Origin: DATENM01 sp045807765
GTDB lineage: Bacteria; Acidobacteriota; Blastocatellia; UBA7656
Direction: 5' to 3'
NCBI GenBank assembly: GCA_045807765.1
Contig: JBJMGU010000220.1
Location: 14,120 to 78,119 of the forward strand
Length of the DNA: 64,000 nt
Within the stretch, counting starts at the first letter, position 1; each line of letters starts with the position of its first letter. The notes under the pieces were generated by a model, which made no database searches, was not told the origin of the DNA, and saw only the letters and a list, made by a program, of their open reading frames with translations. Both the position numbers and the translations under genes were made by a program. Positions 9,695 through 19,418 of the stretch are shown here, in pieces.

Positions 9695-11305
9695 TTATCG
9701 GCTTCCGTGTCGCACAGGGATGAAGATGACTTTGTGACCGGGCGCGTCGGCTTCTATCGCTTCGCCCAGCGTGTCGCCGCGCGCCGCCAACGTCTCGGTT
9801 GGCGACGGCCCTGTGTCATGACGATAACGGATGAAGGCGATCCAGAATTGCGTGTCATCGATGCGGCTGTAGTCGTCAATGTACTGAACGCGCAGCCGCG
9901 CTTCGCTCGCTTGATCGAGATAGTATTGAATCGTCGTGCCGGTGACGCCTTGCCGCGTGTAGACCGGAACCGGGCCTTGACCGATCTCCTGTTGAGCCAT
10001 GCGCTCGACCAGCGGCTGCCAGTTGATCTTGTCACGATGCGTGAGCTGCAATGCGCCGCTCAACGCCGCCCACAACGCGATCAGCGCAATGGTAAAATGG
10101 CGCAGCCTTCGCGGTTGCAGCGTTGTCACGGCAATGGCGACCAGCAACAGGTAAGCCGGAGCGACGACGATCAAGAACCGGCTGCCCCAGACCGATTGCG
10201 CCAGCAGATAACTCGCCGCGAAGGCGATGCCTGTCGGCAGCAGCGCCAGCAGCGCCAGCCATAAAAGAACATTGCTATCGGAATCGTTGACCCTATTCGC
10301 TTCCGTATTACTTTTGCCGCCGCGCGCGTCAGCGCATCCCACGCCATATTTTGCCTTCTTTAGTTGTCGCCACGACCAGAGCAAGAGGGGCGTGAAAAAG
10401 ATTGCGCTTGAAAAGACGAGAGCGTAGGCACGCCACGAAGTATAGACCGGGCCGTTCAAGGTAACGTAGTGCTGAAAAAAATCGGTTGCCGTTGGCCGCG
10501 TGTTCCATTTCAGATTCGGCCCCAGGCCGCCTTTATCGTAAGCCACTTCGGCAACGGCAAACATCCACGGCAGGAAGCCCGCGACCAGCGCCGCAACTGA
10601 AAGACTAAACGAGGCCAGAAGGTCGCGGCGCTTGATGATTACGAAAAGTGATTCAGCCGCGACGATCAGCCAGCCGTAATAATGCGCATAGACCAGGATC
10701 AGGTTTGTCGCCAATAAAGCCAGTTGCAGAGCGAAGGCGCGGTGGCGGGCGTTCATGAGCCGCGCAAACAGCCACATCGAAGTCATGACCAACAACAGCA
10801 ACAGGCTATACATTCTCAGTTCCTGCGCATAGTTGACCAGATATTCATTCACCGCCATCAGAAACAACGCCAGGTTGGTGGTCAACGGACGCAGCTTCAA
10901 TTCGCGGCACAGCAAGACGAACGGCACGATGGCGAGCAGCGCGAAAAGCACCGGCAGCAGCTTCATCCACAGCAGCGCATCGCCGACGGCGATCCAGGCT
11001 TTCAGCAGGTAATAAAACAGCGGCGGGTGGACGACGTCGTTGATGACGGCGCGTTGCAACTGCGGCCATGTGCGATGCACGGTCTCGGCGCTGAAGACTT
11101 CGTCGCTGAACAGGCCATACGCCGCAAGCTTCCAAAAGCGCACGGCAGCAAACAACGCCACGATGAGCGCGAAGATCAGGCGGGACGCTCTGCCAAACCG
11201 CAGGGCGGGCGCATCTTTCGGGGCCATTGGCGAGGCCATTTCAAGACGCGAGCGCTGCGGCTGGAAATCAATGGCCGCCCGCCTTGCGGCCACATGGTCA
11301 CTCAT
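9695..11305 (-). CDS. GT39/ArnT-type membrane glycosyltransferase
   Basis: 536 residues with roughly ten to twelve hydrophobic helices and a large C-terminal soluble part. The first external loop carries LFSDEVFSAET; an acidic pair here is the catalytic feature of the PMT/ArnT (GT39) superfamily, whose members use polyprenyl-phosphate sugars. HPPLFYYLLKAW and QELRMYSLLLLL are also typical of bacterial members. The acceptor (lipid A, protein or polysaccharide) cannot be told. The ATG overlaps the stop of the M3 peptidase gene by four bases (ATGA), so translation is probably coupled. The gene converges on the SurA-like gene with only 18 bases between them and no visible terminator. Confidence 0.82.
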   Translation of the reverse strand: MSDHVAARRAAIDFQPQRSRLEMASPMAPKDAPALRFGRASRLIFALIVALFAAVRFWKLAAYGLFSDEVFSAETVHRTWPQLQRAVINDVVHPPLFYYLLKAWIAVGDALLWMKLLPVLFALLAIVPFVLLCRELKLRPLTTNLALFLMAVNEYLVNYAQELRMYSLLLLLVMTSMWLFARLMNARHRAFALQLALLATNLILVYAHYYGWLIVAAESLFVIIKRRDLLASFSLSVAALVAGFLPWMFAVAEVAYDKGGLGPNLKWNTRPTATDFFQHYVTLNGPVYTSWRAYALVFSSAIFFTPLLLWSWRQLKKAKYGVGCADARGGKSNTEANRVNDSDSNVLLWLALLALLPTGIAFAASYLLAQSVWGSRFLIVVAPAYLLLVAIAVTTLQPRRLRHFTIALIALWAALSGALQLTHRDKINWQPLVERMAQQEIGQGPVPVYTRQGVTGTTIQYYLDQASEARLRVQYIDDYSRIDDTQFWIAFIRYRHDTGPSPTETLAARGDTLGEAIEADAPGHKVIFIPVRHGSR

Positions 11306-13278
11306 TCGGTGCCTTCGTCGAGCCAGGCTTGATAGGCAGCAAAGTTGAACGGACGCCCCAGAAAATCTTTAACGATCTCTGCCGCCGGGCGCGAGCCGCC
11401 GGGCGCGAGGATGGTTTCGCCATACTGGCGGGCGACGCCCGGCGCAAGCATCGCCTGGCGGTCGAATTTGCTGAACAAATCTTTGGCAATCACCAGCGAC
11501 CACATATAGGTGTAGTACATCGCCGAGTAGCCGTCGAGGTGGCCGAAGGCGGTCTGGAAATGCGTGCCTTCGACGAACGGGAACGGCATGTACTGCTCGG
11601 TCAGGTTCCGCACCATCGCATCGGTGTCCACTTGCTGCGGGTCGCGTTCATGGACGGATAGCGACAGCTTGGCATAGAGCATCTGCCGGCGAACGTGCAG
11701 CCCTTTGCCGAATTCCTTGGCGCGCTTCATCTGGCGCACGAGGGCGGCAGGAATCGGCTCGTCGGTTTGATAATGCCGAGCGAAAGTCTGCAAGGTGGTC
11801 GCGTCCCAGGCCCACTCTTCGAGCATCTGCGACGGCGCTTCGATGAAGTCCTGCTCCAGACTGATGCCGCCGATGCCGATCCACTGATGCCGGCCCGCCA
11901 GCAGCGAATGAATCAGGTGGCCAAACTCGTGGAAGAAGGTCACGACGTCGTCGTGCGTCATCAGGCCCGGATCGTCCGGGATGCCACCGGGAAAGTTGCA
12001 GACCAGCGCAGCTTCGGGAATCTGCCGGTTGGCGACGCCTGTGCGAATGCCAAAATGCGCCGCGTGGTTGTACTTGTTCGGGCGCGGGTGCATGTCCAAA
12101 AAGAAGCGCCCGACCAGATTGTCGCCATCGTACATCTGCCAGCATTCAACCAGCTCGTGCCAGACGGGCGCGCCGGTGACGCGCTCAAAGCAGACACCGA
12201 ACAACGTCGCCGTCACATCAAGCACGCCCTGCTTGACCCGCTCGTAGGCGAAGTAAGGACGCACCGATTGCGAGTCGAAATCGAACGCGGTCTGGCGCAC
12301 CTGCTCGGCATAATAACTGGTCTCCCAGGCGTTAATGATTTCAGCACCGGGATCATCCTGCCGCTTACGCTTGAGCAGTTGCAGGTAATCGCCTTCGGCA
12401 CGCGCCCGCGACGCTTCGATGATGCGGTCAATGAAGTTGCTGGCGACACGGGCGCTGCCGGCCATCTTATCGGCGGTGATGTAATCGGCCCACGACGCGA
12501 AGCCGAGCAGCGTCGCCAGCTCGTTCCGGCGATGCAGCATACGGTTTAGCACTTCGATGTTCTGCGGATAGGCGCGGTTGTGATATTCGAGGTGCATCGC
12601 CAGTCGCAGGGCTTCGCTCCTGGCGTAAGAGAAGACCGGCAGCGCGTCCGGGTAATCAATCGTCAAGCAGATGCGTCCCGCATCGTCGGGTTTGTGGCGG
12701 GCGATGAAATCGGCGGGCAGGCCATCAAGCTCCGAGGGATCGTTGACCGTCACGGTGCGCAGGTCGCGGCGGATGTTGCGCGAAAAGTCCTGGCCGATCT
12801 TTACCAGCTCATCACGCAGCGCGGTGATCTTTTGGCGCGTCGCTTCGTCTTTGTCGACGCCCGCCAGGCGGAAATCGCGCAGCGTTTTCTCGACATAATA
12901 GCGCGTCTCCTGGTCGGCATCTGCCGTGTCCAGCCGTGCGAGCGCGGCGTACACTTCATGGTTGAGCGACAGGGCATTCGCAAACGCCGCGGCCTTCTGA
13001 TTGCCTTCCTCGGCGACGGCGCGAAAGGCTTCGTCCGGATGGACGTTCTGCACCAGATCGGTTTGATAAAGCGCGCTATCGAGGTGCAGCAGCATATCGT
13101 CATAAACCCGCAAGGTGTTGGCAATCGTTCGCGGGCCGCTGACTTCGAGCAGACGCGCGAGCACCTGTTGCGCGGCCACGAGGTGCGCATCCATGTGCGC
13201 GGCAAACTGCGCGGCGTCGGGCCGGTCGCCCCAGAAGGGCATGCCGGCAGGCGTAGCAGGATTTATATGATCAGCCAA
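11302..13278 (-). CDS. M3-family zinc oligopeptidase
   Basis: 658 residues. The metallopeptidase motif HEFGH lies near residue 447, in VVTFFHEFGHLIHSLLAGRH, with the second zinc glutamate about 25 residues later (EAPSQMLEEWAWD). This arrangement, and the long helical N-terminal part, fit the thimet oligopeptidase / oligopeptidase A / Dcp family, which cleaves short peptides. No signal peptide is seen, so it is probably cytoplasmic. The start used is TTG at 13278 with GGAGG 12 bases upstream; ATG at 13242 is an alternative without a ribosome site. It overlaps the glycosyltransferase gene downstream. Confidence 0.9.
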   Translation of the reverse strand: MADHINPATPAGMPFWGDRPDAAQFAAHMDAHLVAAQQVLARLLEVSGPRTIANTLRVYDDMLLHLDSALYQTDLVQNVHPDEAFRAVAEEGNQKAAAFANALSLNHEVYAALARLDTADADQETRYYVEKTLRDFRLAGVDKDEATRQKITALRDELVKIGQDFSRNIRRDLRTVTVNDPSELDGLPADFIARHKPDDAGRICLTIDYPDALPVFSYARSEALRLAMHLEYHNRAYPQNIEVLNRMLHRRNELATLLGFASWADYITADKMAGSARVASNFIDRIIEASRARAEGDYLQLLKRKRQDDPGAEIINAWETSYYAEQVRQTAFDFDSQSVRPYFAYERVKQGVLDVTATLFGVCFERVTGAPVWHELVECWQMYDGDNLVGRFFLDMHPRPNKYNHAAHFGIRTGVANRQIPEAALVCNFPGGIPDDPGLMTHDDVVTFFHEFGHLIHSLLAGRHQWIGIGGISLEQDFIEAPSQMLEEWAWDATTLQTFARHYQTDEPIPAALVRQMKRAKEFGKGLHVRRQMLYAKLSLSVHERDPQQVDTDAMVRNLTEQYMPFPFVEGTHFQTAFGHLDGYSAMYYTYMWSLVIAKDLFSKFDRQAMLAPGVARQYGETILAPGGSRPAAEIVKDFLGRPFNFAAYQAWLDEGTE

Positions 13279-13310
13279 AGCGAAGAGCGACCTCCGTCAG
13301 CAGAAGAGTA

Positions 13311-13361
13311 GCGCAAGGCGGTTAGCTTGCGTGAGTCACAGCGCAAGCTAGCCGCTTGCGC
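13311..13361. repeat. Inverted repeat GCGCAAGGCGGTTAGCTTGCG
   Basis: The left arm (13311-13331) and right arm (13342-13361, CGCAAGCTAGCCGCTTGCGC) are complementary except for one mismatch and one gap, around a 10-base loop. It lies between the divergent M3 peptidase and purF genes. It is shorter than the tandem-unit hairpins elsewhere and has no tandem sub-units. No T-run follows on either side. Confidence 0.75.
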
Positions 13362-13459
13362 CACAGCCGGGCGCGGCGGCCCGATGGGTGACCGGGGGAT
13401 CACCTCCAAAAGATTAGCAAACTTCTGCGACTTGACCAACGCGCCCGTAGCTTTGTGGA

Positions 13460-13489
13460 TTGATTCGCCTGAGCGAATGACGATACAAT
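13460..13489 (+). promoter_or_regulatory. Candidate purF promoter with an inverted repeat in the spacer
   Basis: TTGATT (13460-13465) and TACAAT (13484-13489) are 18 bases apart, a fair sigma-70-type promoter 26 bases before the purF start. Inside the spacer is a perfect inverted repeat, ATTCGC-CTGA-GCGAAT (13463-13478), well placed for a repressor site. No known operator is recognised. Confidence 0.45.
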
Positions 13490-13515
13490 AGAGCTTACCC
13501 CCGAGGAACCCCAAG

Positions 13516-14949
13516 ATGATGGATAAATTCAAGGACGAGTGCGGCGTATTTGGTATCTTCAACCATGACGAAGCTTCGCGCATGGCGTACCTGGGACTGT
13601 ACGCTTTGCAGCACCGCGGCCAGGAATCTGCCGGCATCGTGTCGTCGGATGGCGAGCGTTTGCACCAGACGCGCGGCATGGGTTACGTCAGCGAAATATT
13701 CACTCAGGATCAACTGTCGCGGCTGCCGGGGCCGTCGGCCATCGGCCACGTGCGCTACTCGACCGCCGGCAGCGTCAGCATACGCGAGGCGCAGCCTTTC
13801 CTGGTTGACGGCTACCGCGGCCAGATCGCCCTCTGTCATAACGGCAACCTGCCCTACGCGCCGCAGGTGCGCGCCGAGCTTGAGCTGGACGGCGCCATCT
13901 TCTCTTCCACCTCGGATACCGAAGTCGTCCTGCACAAGATCGCCCGCTCGCGCGCTCCAGAACTGGTTGGCGCCATCGTCGAAACCTTCATAGAGATCGA
14001 AGGCGCCTACTCGATGCTCTTCTTGACCAAAGACGCGCTGATTGCCGTGCGCGACCCGCGCGGCTTTCGCCCGCTCTGTCTGGGCCAACTCGGTGATTCG
14101 TACGTCGTCGCTTCCGAAACCTGCGCCTTCGATTTGATCGATGCCATCTATCTGCGCGATGTGCAGCCGGGCGAGATTCTGGTGATTGACCGCGAGGGCT
14201 TGCATTCGTCGTTTCCGCTGCCGAAGGCGAAGCCGACGCATTGCATCTTTGAGCACGTCTATTTTTCGCGGCCCGATTCAATCGTCTTCGGCACCTCGGT
14301 CAACAAGAGCCGCCACAAGATGGGCCGCGAGCTGGCGCGCGAGCACCCGGCGGACGCCGACATCGTCGTGCCGGTGCCCGATTCGGGCGTCGCGGCGGCC
14401 ATCGGTTATGCGTCGGAGTCGGGGCTGAAATTCCGCTTCGGCCTGATGCGCAACCATTACGTCGGGCGCACCTTCATCGAGCCGAAACAATCGATCCGCC
14501 ACTTCGGCGTCAAGGTGAAGCTCAACCCTGTGCGCGACCTGATCGAAGGCCAGAAGGTCGTGCTGATCGATGATTCGATTGTCCGCGGCACGACATCAAA
14601 GAAGATCGTGCAGATGGTTCGGCAAGCCGGAGCGCGCGAAGTTCATGTCCGTATCAGTTGCCCGCCGACTGTCGCGCCCTGTTTTTATGGCGTCGACACG
14701 CCGACGCGTGATGAGTTGATTGGCGCCAACCTGAGCGTCGAAGAGATCGCTGAATTCATCGGCGCCGACACGCTCGGCTATCTCAGTCTCGAAGGTCTGC
14801 TGCGCGCTGCCGGCGATCCCTTTGGCAATCGCCACTGTGTGGCGTGCTATACCAACCGTTACCCGATTCCGGTCACTCCGGCGGCGCGCACCAAGACAGA
14901 GCGCGAAGAGGGCGCGTTGCTGCAAGACGCCTTCTGGCCCCGCTCCTGA
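13516..14949 (+). CDS. purF: Amidophosphoribosyltransferase (glutamine PRPP amidotransferase)
   Basis: First committed step of purine synthesis: PRPP plus glutamine gives 5-phosphoribosylamine. The class II glutamine amidotransferase nucleophile is Cys9 (DECGVFGIF), exposed after removal of a short propeptide. QHRGQESAGI, the PRPP-binding loop VVLIDDSIVRGTTS (near residue 350) and PDSGVAAAIGY are present. Cysteines in THCIFEHVYF, CPPTVAPCFYG and HCVACYTN match the [4Fe-4S] ligands of the Bacillus-type enzyme. Start ATG 13516 (or 13519) follows GAGGAA by 8 bases. Length (477 aa) is normal. purM lies two genes downstream. Confidence 0.97.
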   Translation: MMDKFKDECGVFGIFNHDEASRMAYLGLYALQHRGQESAGIVSSDGERLHQTRGMGYVSEIFTQDQLSRLPGPSAIGHVRYSTAGSVSIREAQPFLVDGYRGQIALCHNGNLPYAPQVRAELELDGAIFSSTSDTEVVLHKIARSRAPELVGAIVETFIEIEGAYSMLFLTKDALIAVRDPRGFRPLCLGQLGDSYVVASETCAFDLIDAIYLRDVQPGEILVIDREGLHSSFPLPKAKPTHCIFEHVYFSRPDSIVFGTSVNKSRHKMGRELAREHPADADIVVPVPDSGVAAAIGYASESGLKFRFGLMRNHYVGRTFIEPKQSIRHFGVKVKLNPVRDLIEGQKVVLIDDSIVRGTTSKKIVQMVRQAGAREVHVRISCPPTVAPCFYGVDTPTRDELIGANLSVEEIAEFIGADTLGYLSLEGLLRAAGDPFGNRHCVACYTNRYPIPVTPAARTKTEREEGALLQDAFWPRS

Positions 14950-14990
14950 GACCGGCGAAGATAAAAACCAACGGCGTGATTTGATCATGC

Positions 14991-15064
14991 AATTGCCACA
15001 ACGGCACCGCAGACGCAGCGCTTCCCCTTACGCCCGCTGTGTCTCTGCGCCGTGGTGGCAATTT
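14991..15064. repeat. Inverted repeat with GCAGACGCAGCG-type arms
   Basis: The left arm 14991-15020 starts AATTGCCACAACGGCACCGC; the right arm 15035-15064 ends CGCCGTGGTGGCAATTT. About 25 of 30 positions pair around a 14-base loop. It fills the gap between purF and the next gene. It belongs to the same architectural class as the other long hairpins, though its units are less regular. Confidence 0.75.
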
Positions 15065-15152
15065 TTCTTTGCTCAGCACCTCTCCCCGACTCCCGACAGC
15101 CACGACACGTTTCCCGCCATGCCGCCGCCAATAATACAAACGACAGGTGAAC

Positions 15153-15935
15153 ATGAAGAAAATCAACTCAGGCGAAACCGGCAGGACCAACAAGCAAGCG
15201 TTGGTTGTCATCGCGATTCTGCTCGCGCTGGCATTTGCGGTTTACCGCGTCATTCGTCGCGCGCCGAAATCCAGCCCGCCGCCCGCCGGGCCGACGGTTG
15301 GCGTGCCGCGCGGCGGCTTCCCCGAAATGGCCAACAAACCGACGCCCAAAGAGGTCGTCTACAAAGGCTGTCCGCCCGAGGGCGATGGCGGCGATCCGGC
15401 GCTCAACCGTTTGAAGAATCGCGTCGACGAAGCCAGCGAATACTTCAGTGTGCCGTTCGACAACGTCGTCCAGTTGCCCTGGCCGAAAGCGATTGAGCGC
15501 AAAGACCGCGACCGCTGGGCCGCTGCCGACACCGAAGCCATCGCCCGCTACGAGGGGATACCGATCTCTATCGAAGGCTTCCTGGCGCGCAGTAAGAAAG
15601 AGGGTGAGGAGTCGTGCAACTGTCACGGCGTTCAGGATGATCAGGTGGACTTTCATGTCTGGCTGACCAAGAATGCCAACGAGGAGCGCACCAACGCGGT
15701 TGTCGTCGAAGTGTCGCCGCGCCTGCGCTCGAAGCATCCGGCCTGGACGACTGACGGGCTCGGGCGCATCGCGCGCAACGATCAGCGCGTGCGCATCAGC
15801 GGCTGGCTGATGATGGACCCTGAGCATCCCGACCAGATCGGCAAGACTCGTGGTACGATCTGGGAGATTCATCCGGTCACGAAGATCGAAGTCGAGCAGA
15901 ACGGCGGATGGGTTTCGCTCGACAGTCTTCGCTAA
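15153..15935 (+). CDS. Membrane-anchored protein with a possible OB-fold-like domain; function unknown
   Basis: 260 residues. One transmembrane helix near the N-terminus (ALVVIAILLALAFAVYRVI) is followed by a proline-rich linker and a soluble domain outside the membrane. The domain contains ESCNCHG, VDFHVWLT, VRISGWLMM and GTIWEIHPVTKIEV. The last two resemble strand patterns seen in small OB-fold-like domains of unknown role; this is a weak structural guess. The cluster CNCH could bind metal. ATG 15153 is preferred over GTG 15147, with AGGTGA just upstream. It stands between purF and purM, but nothing ties it to purine synthesis. Confidence 0.7.
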   Translation: MKKINSGETGRTNKQALVVIAILLALAFAVYRVIRRAPKSSPPPAGPTVGVPRGGFPEMANKPTPKEVVYKGCPPEGDGGDPALNRLKNRVDEASEYFSVPFDNVVQLPWPKAIERKDRDRWAAADTEAIARYEGIPISIEGFLARSKKEGEESCNCHGVQDDQVDFHVWLTKNANEERTNAVVVEVSPRLRSKHPAWTTDGLGRIARNDQRVRISGWLMMDPEHPDQIGKTRGTIWEIHPVTKIEVEQNGGWVSLDSLR

Positions 15936-15948
15936 TCAAGGAGACGCT

Positions 15949-16251
15949 ATGGCCGACGATAAACCAGAGCAGCCCGCAAGCGAGGCGAAAGCTGATGCCC
16001 CGAAGGAGAGCGCTCCTGCGGCTGTCCCGACTGTGCAGCGCAACGGCGAAACGCTCGAAGTCTGGGGCGATGCGCCTGAGAAGATGCGCAAAGGGGTTCA
16101 GTTGCTCGTCACGCTGCACGTCGAAGGCGACGCCCCGCCCGCGGCGGACTTCAGCAAATCAACCATTGAAGCCGTGCACCACATCATCACCGCGGGCAGT
16201 TCCAAACATCCCGAACTGACCGTCACCATCAAGCGGGTTGCAGAGAAATAG
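15949..16251 (+). CDS. Small protein with an Ala/Pro/Lys-rich N-terminal tail; function unknown
   Basis: 100 residues. The first 30 or so are low-complexity and charged (DDKPEQPASEAKADAPKESA) and probably disordered. The rest (RNGETLEVWGDAPEKMRKGV to TVTIKRVAEK) could form a small alpha/beta domain. The ATG at 15949 has a strong ribosome site, AAGGAG, five bases upstream, which sets the start. It lies 13 bases after the previous gene and 1 base before purM, so all three are probably cotranscribed. I do not recognise the family. Confidence 0.75.
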   Translation: MADDKPEQPASEAKADAPKESAPAAVPTVQRNGETLEVWGDAPEKMRKGVQLLVTLHVEGDAPPAADFSKSTIEAVHHIITAGSSKHPELTVTIKRVAEK

Positions 16252-16252
16252 T

Positions 16253-17302
<1,050 letters not shown>

Positions 17303-17361
17303 AGGTTCGCGCAACAATGTCATAGCATAGAGCGTTGAGAGAGGAGAACGGAGCAACGCGC

Positions 17362-18273
17362 ATGGCGAGCTGGTGTCCAAATTGCGGAAGACAAACGGCT
17401 GAGGGCGAGAAGTTCTGCCGCCAGTGCGGCATGCCGCAGCACCTCAGAGGCGAAGACGCTTCCGCCTGGATACTGGCGGCGCAGCAAAAACCGAGACCCC
17501 AAGGGCCATACACTCAAGGCATCAACCCGACGCCGACCGCACCTAACGCGCAGACCGGCCCGGCCTATCTGCCGCCCCAAGAGCAGGGATCACCGCCACA
17601 AGTTTACACCTGGCCATCACCGACTCCCGGCCCGCAAGTCCCGTATCTGCCACCGGCGCAGATGGGTCAATCAAACATTCGCCTGGGCGATTGGTTGTCG
17701 GGCGGCTGGAAAATCTATTCACAGAACTGGCTGTTGATGTCTGTTGCTACCGCCATCTCGTTCGGCCTCAGCTTTGCGACGGTCGGCATCCTGGCCGGGC
17801 CGCTGCTGATGGGATTGTTCCGCATGGCGTTCAAGACCATGCGCCAGGAGCGCCCGGAAATCAGCGACCTGTTCAACTGGCAAGGGCGCTTCTGGCCGGC
17901 CTTTCTGGCCTTCTTGATCTTCGGCCTAATTTATTTAGGCGCCTCGGGCCTGAGCAGCAATGGGCCTTTTTCCGGCTTAATCAGTCTCGTCCTCTGGCCT
18001 TTTCTGACGCTGATGACCGGCTTGACCACCTCTTACTTGCTTGAGCGCCGGCCCGACGTAGGCAGCGCGATCAACGAAGTCGGGCGGATGGTCTTCTCAC
18101 GCGACGCGCTGATGTGGTGGGTCGTCGGGCTGGTCTTTACGGCCATCAGCGGCGCGGGCATCGCCGGGTGTTTCGTCGGATTGTTCGTCACCCTGCCGTG
18201 GATGATCTCGGCGTCGGCGGTGGCTTACCGTGATCTCTTCGGCATCGATGATCCGAATCGTACGAATCAGTAG
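17362..18273 (+). CDS. Zinc-ribbon membrane protein; function unknown
   Basis: 303 residues. An N-terminal double zinc knuckle (CPNCGRQTAEGEKFCRQCG) is followed by a proline-, glutamine- and glycine-rich linker of about 80 residues, then a membrane domain with about five helices beginning near LGDWLSGGWKIYSQNW. The layout (zinc ribbon, disordered linker, multi-helix bundle) is common among bacterial proteins of unknown role. ATG 17362 is set by GGAG eight bases upstream; a TTG at 17335 in frame is less likely. It lies 59 bases after purM and may be in the same transcript. Confidence 0.75.
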   Translation: MASWCPNCGRQTAEGEKFCRQCGMPQHLRGEDASAWILAAQQKPRPQGPYTQGINPTPTAPNAQTGPAYLPPQEQGSPPQVYTWPSPTPGPQVPYLPPAQMGQSNIRLGDWLSGGWKIYSQNWLLMSVATAISFGLSFATVGILAGPLLMGLFRMAFKTMRQERPEISDLFNWQGRFWPAFLAFLIFGLIYLGASGLSSNGPFSGLISLVLWPFLTLMTGLTTSYLLERRPDVGSAINEVGRMVFSRDALMWWVVGLVFTAISGAGIAGCFVGLFVTLPWMISASAVAYRDLFGIDDPNRTNQ

Positions 18274-18277
18274 CGGA

Positions 18278-18384
18278 CAGAATAAACCACAGATGAACAC
18301 CGATGAACACGGATCAAACAGAACATGAGGGGTGTGCCGTCTTGACCATCTGTGTTTATCTGTGTTCATCTGTGGTTTATTCTG
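18278..18384. repeat. GATGAACAC-type inverted repeat with a 23-bp perfect stem
   Basis: Bases 18278-18300 pair perfectly with 18362-18384 (left arm begins CAGAATAAACCACAGATGAA). Inside each arm the 9-base unit GATGAACAC recurs with small changes. The core of about 40 bases is unique. It starts four bases after the preceding stop codon, and the right arm ends 14 bases before the dehydrogenase ATG, which has no Shine-Dalgarno. This is the most perfect hairpin of the family in the window. Confidence 0.9.
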
Positions 18385-18398
18385 TGTTGAATTAAATT

Positions 18399-19418
18399 AT
18401 GACTAATCAATCAACGCCGCGCGTCGCGGTTGTCGGCGCGGGCTACTGGGGCATCAACCACGTCCGCAATTTTTATGAGATAGGGGCGCTCGGCCTGGTC
18501 TGCGACACCTACGCGCCGTCGCTGGCGCGCATCCGCGAGAAATTTCCCGAAGCGCGCATCGAGCCGGATTTGAACGCCGCGCTCGAAGACCCAGGGATTC
18601 GCGGCGTCGTTATCGCTACGCCCGCTGAAACTCATTACCGACTGGCGCGGCGGGCTATCGAAGCCGGCAAAGATGTGCTGGTCGAAAAGCCGCTGACCCT
18701 CGACATCGAAGAAGGCGAAGCACTGGTCGAGCTGGCCAACGCGCGCGGCGCAATTCTTATGGTCGGCCACCTGCTGGAATACCACACCGCGGTGCTAAGG
18801 CTGCGCGAATTGATCGCTTCGGGCGAGCTTGGCGAGCTGCGCTACATCTATTCGAACCGTTTGAACCTCGGCAAGGTGCGCCGCGAAGAGAACATTCTCT
18901 GGAGCTTCGCGCCGCACGACATCGCTATCATTCTGCGTCTGGTCGGCGCGTGGCCAACGCGTGTGGCGGCAACCGGCGGCGCATACCTGCAACCGAAGAT
19001 TGCCGACGTCACGGTCACCAATATGGAGTTCGCTTCCGGGGTGCGGGCGCATATCTTCGTTAGCTGGCTGCACCCGCACAAAGAGCAGCGGCTGGTGGTC
19101 ATTGGCTCGAAGAAGATGGCGGTCTTTGATGACGTGCGCCAGACGGACAAGCTGGTGATCTATGACCAGGGCGTCGAGATCGTTAACGGCGAGCCGGTGA
19201 TGCGCAAGCATGGCGGCACAGCCGTTCAGCTCGAAGCCGGCGAGCCGTTGCGCCGCCAGTGCGAGCAGTTTCTCAGATCAATCGAAACCCGCGAGCGCGC
19301 CATCACCGACGGCGAAAGCGGCCTGCGCGTGTTGCGCGTGCTCGACGCCGCCGAACGCTCGCTCGCCAGAGACGGCGTGCCGGTCGACGTGATGGCGAGA
19401 AAAGAGATGCGAGGCTGA
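18399..19418 (+). CDS. Gfo/Idh/MocA-family sugar dehydrogenase (WlbA/WbpB-like)
   Basis: 339 residues. N-terminal NAD(P)-binding motif VAVVGAGYWGINHVRNF; the catalytic-lysine motif VEKPLTL follows at about residue 95, then the C-terminal alpha/beta domain of the family. The neighbour directly downstream is a WbpD/WlbB-like acetyltransferase. The pair suggests oxidation at C3 of UDP-N-acetyl-glucosaminuronate on the way to a 2,3-diacetamido uronic acid for a surface polysaccharide. The aminotransferase step (WbpE) is not in this window. The substrate is inference from context. The stop codon abuts the next ATG. Confidence 0.88.
   Translation: MTNQSTPRVAVVGAGYWGINHVRNFYEIGALGLVCDTYAPSLARIREKFPEARIEPDLNAALEDPGIRGVVIATPAETHYRLARRAIEAGKDVLVEKPLTLDIEEGEALVELANARGAILMVGHLLEYHTAVLRLRELIASGELGELRYIYSNRLNLGKVRREENILWSFAPHDIAIILRLVGAWPTRVAATGGAYLQPKIADVTVTNMEFASGVRAHIFVSWLHPHKEQRLVVIGSKKMAVFDDVRQTDKLVIYDQGVEIVNGEPVMRKHGGTAVQLEAGEPLRRQCEQFLRSIETRERAITDGESGLRVLRVLDAAERSLARDGVPVDVMARKEMRG

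Noticed and set aside
14822..15496. Open frame of 224 codons spanning the purF end and the next gene
   Set aside because: It overlaps two supported genes in another frame and crosses the hairpin at 14991. The protein is low-complexity Arg/Ser/Pro.
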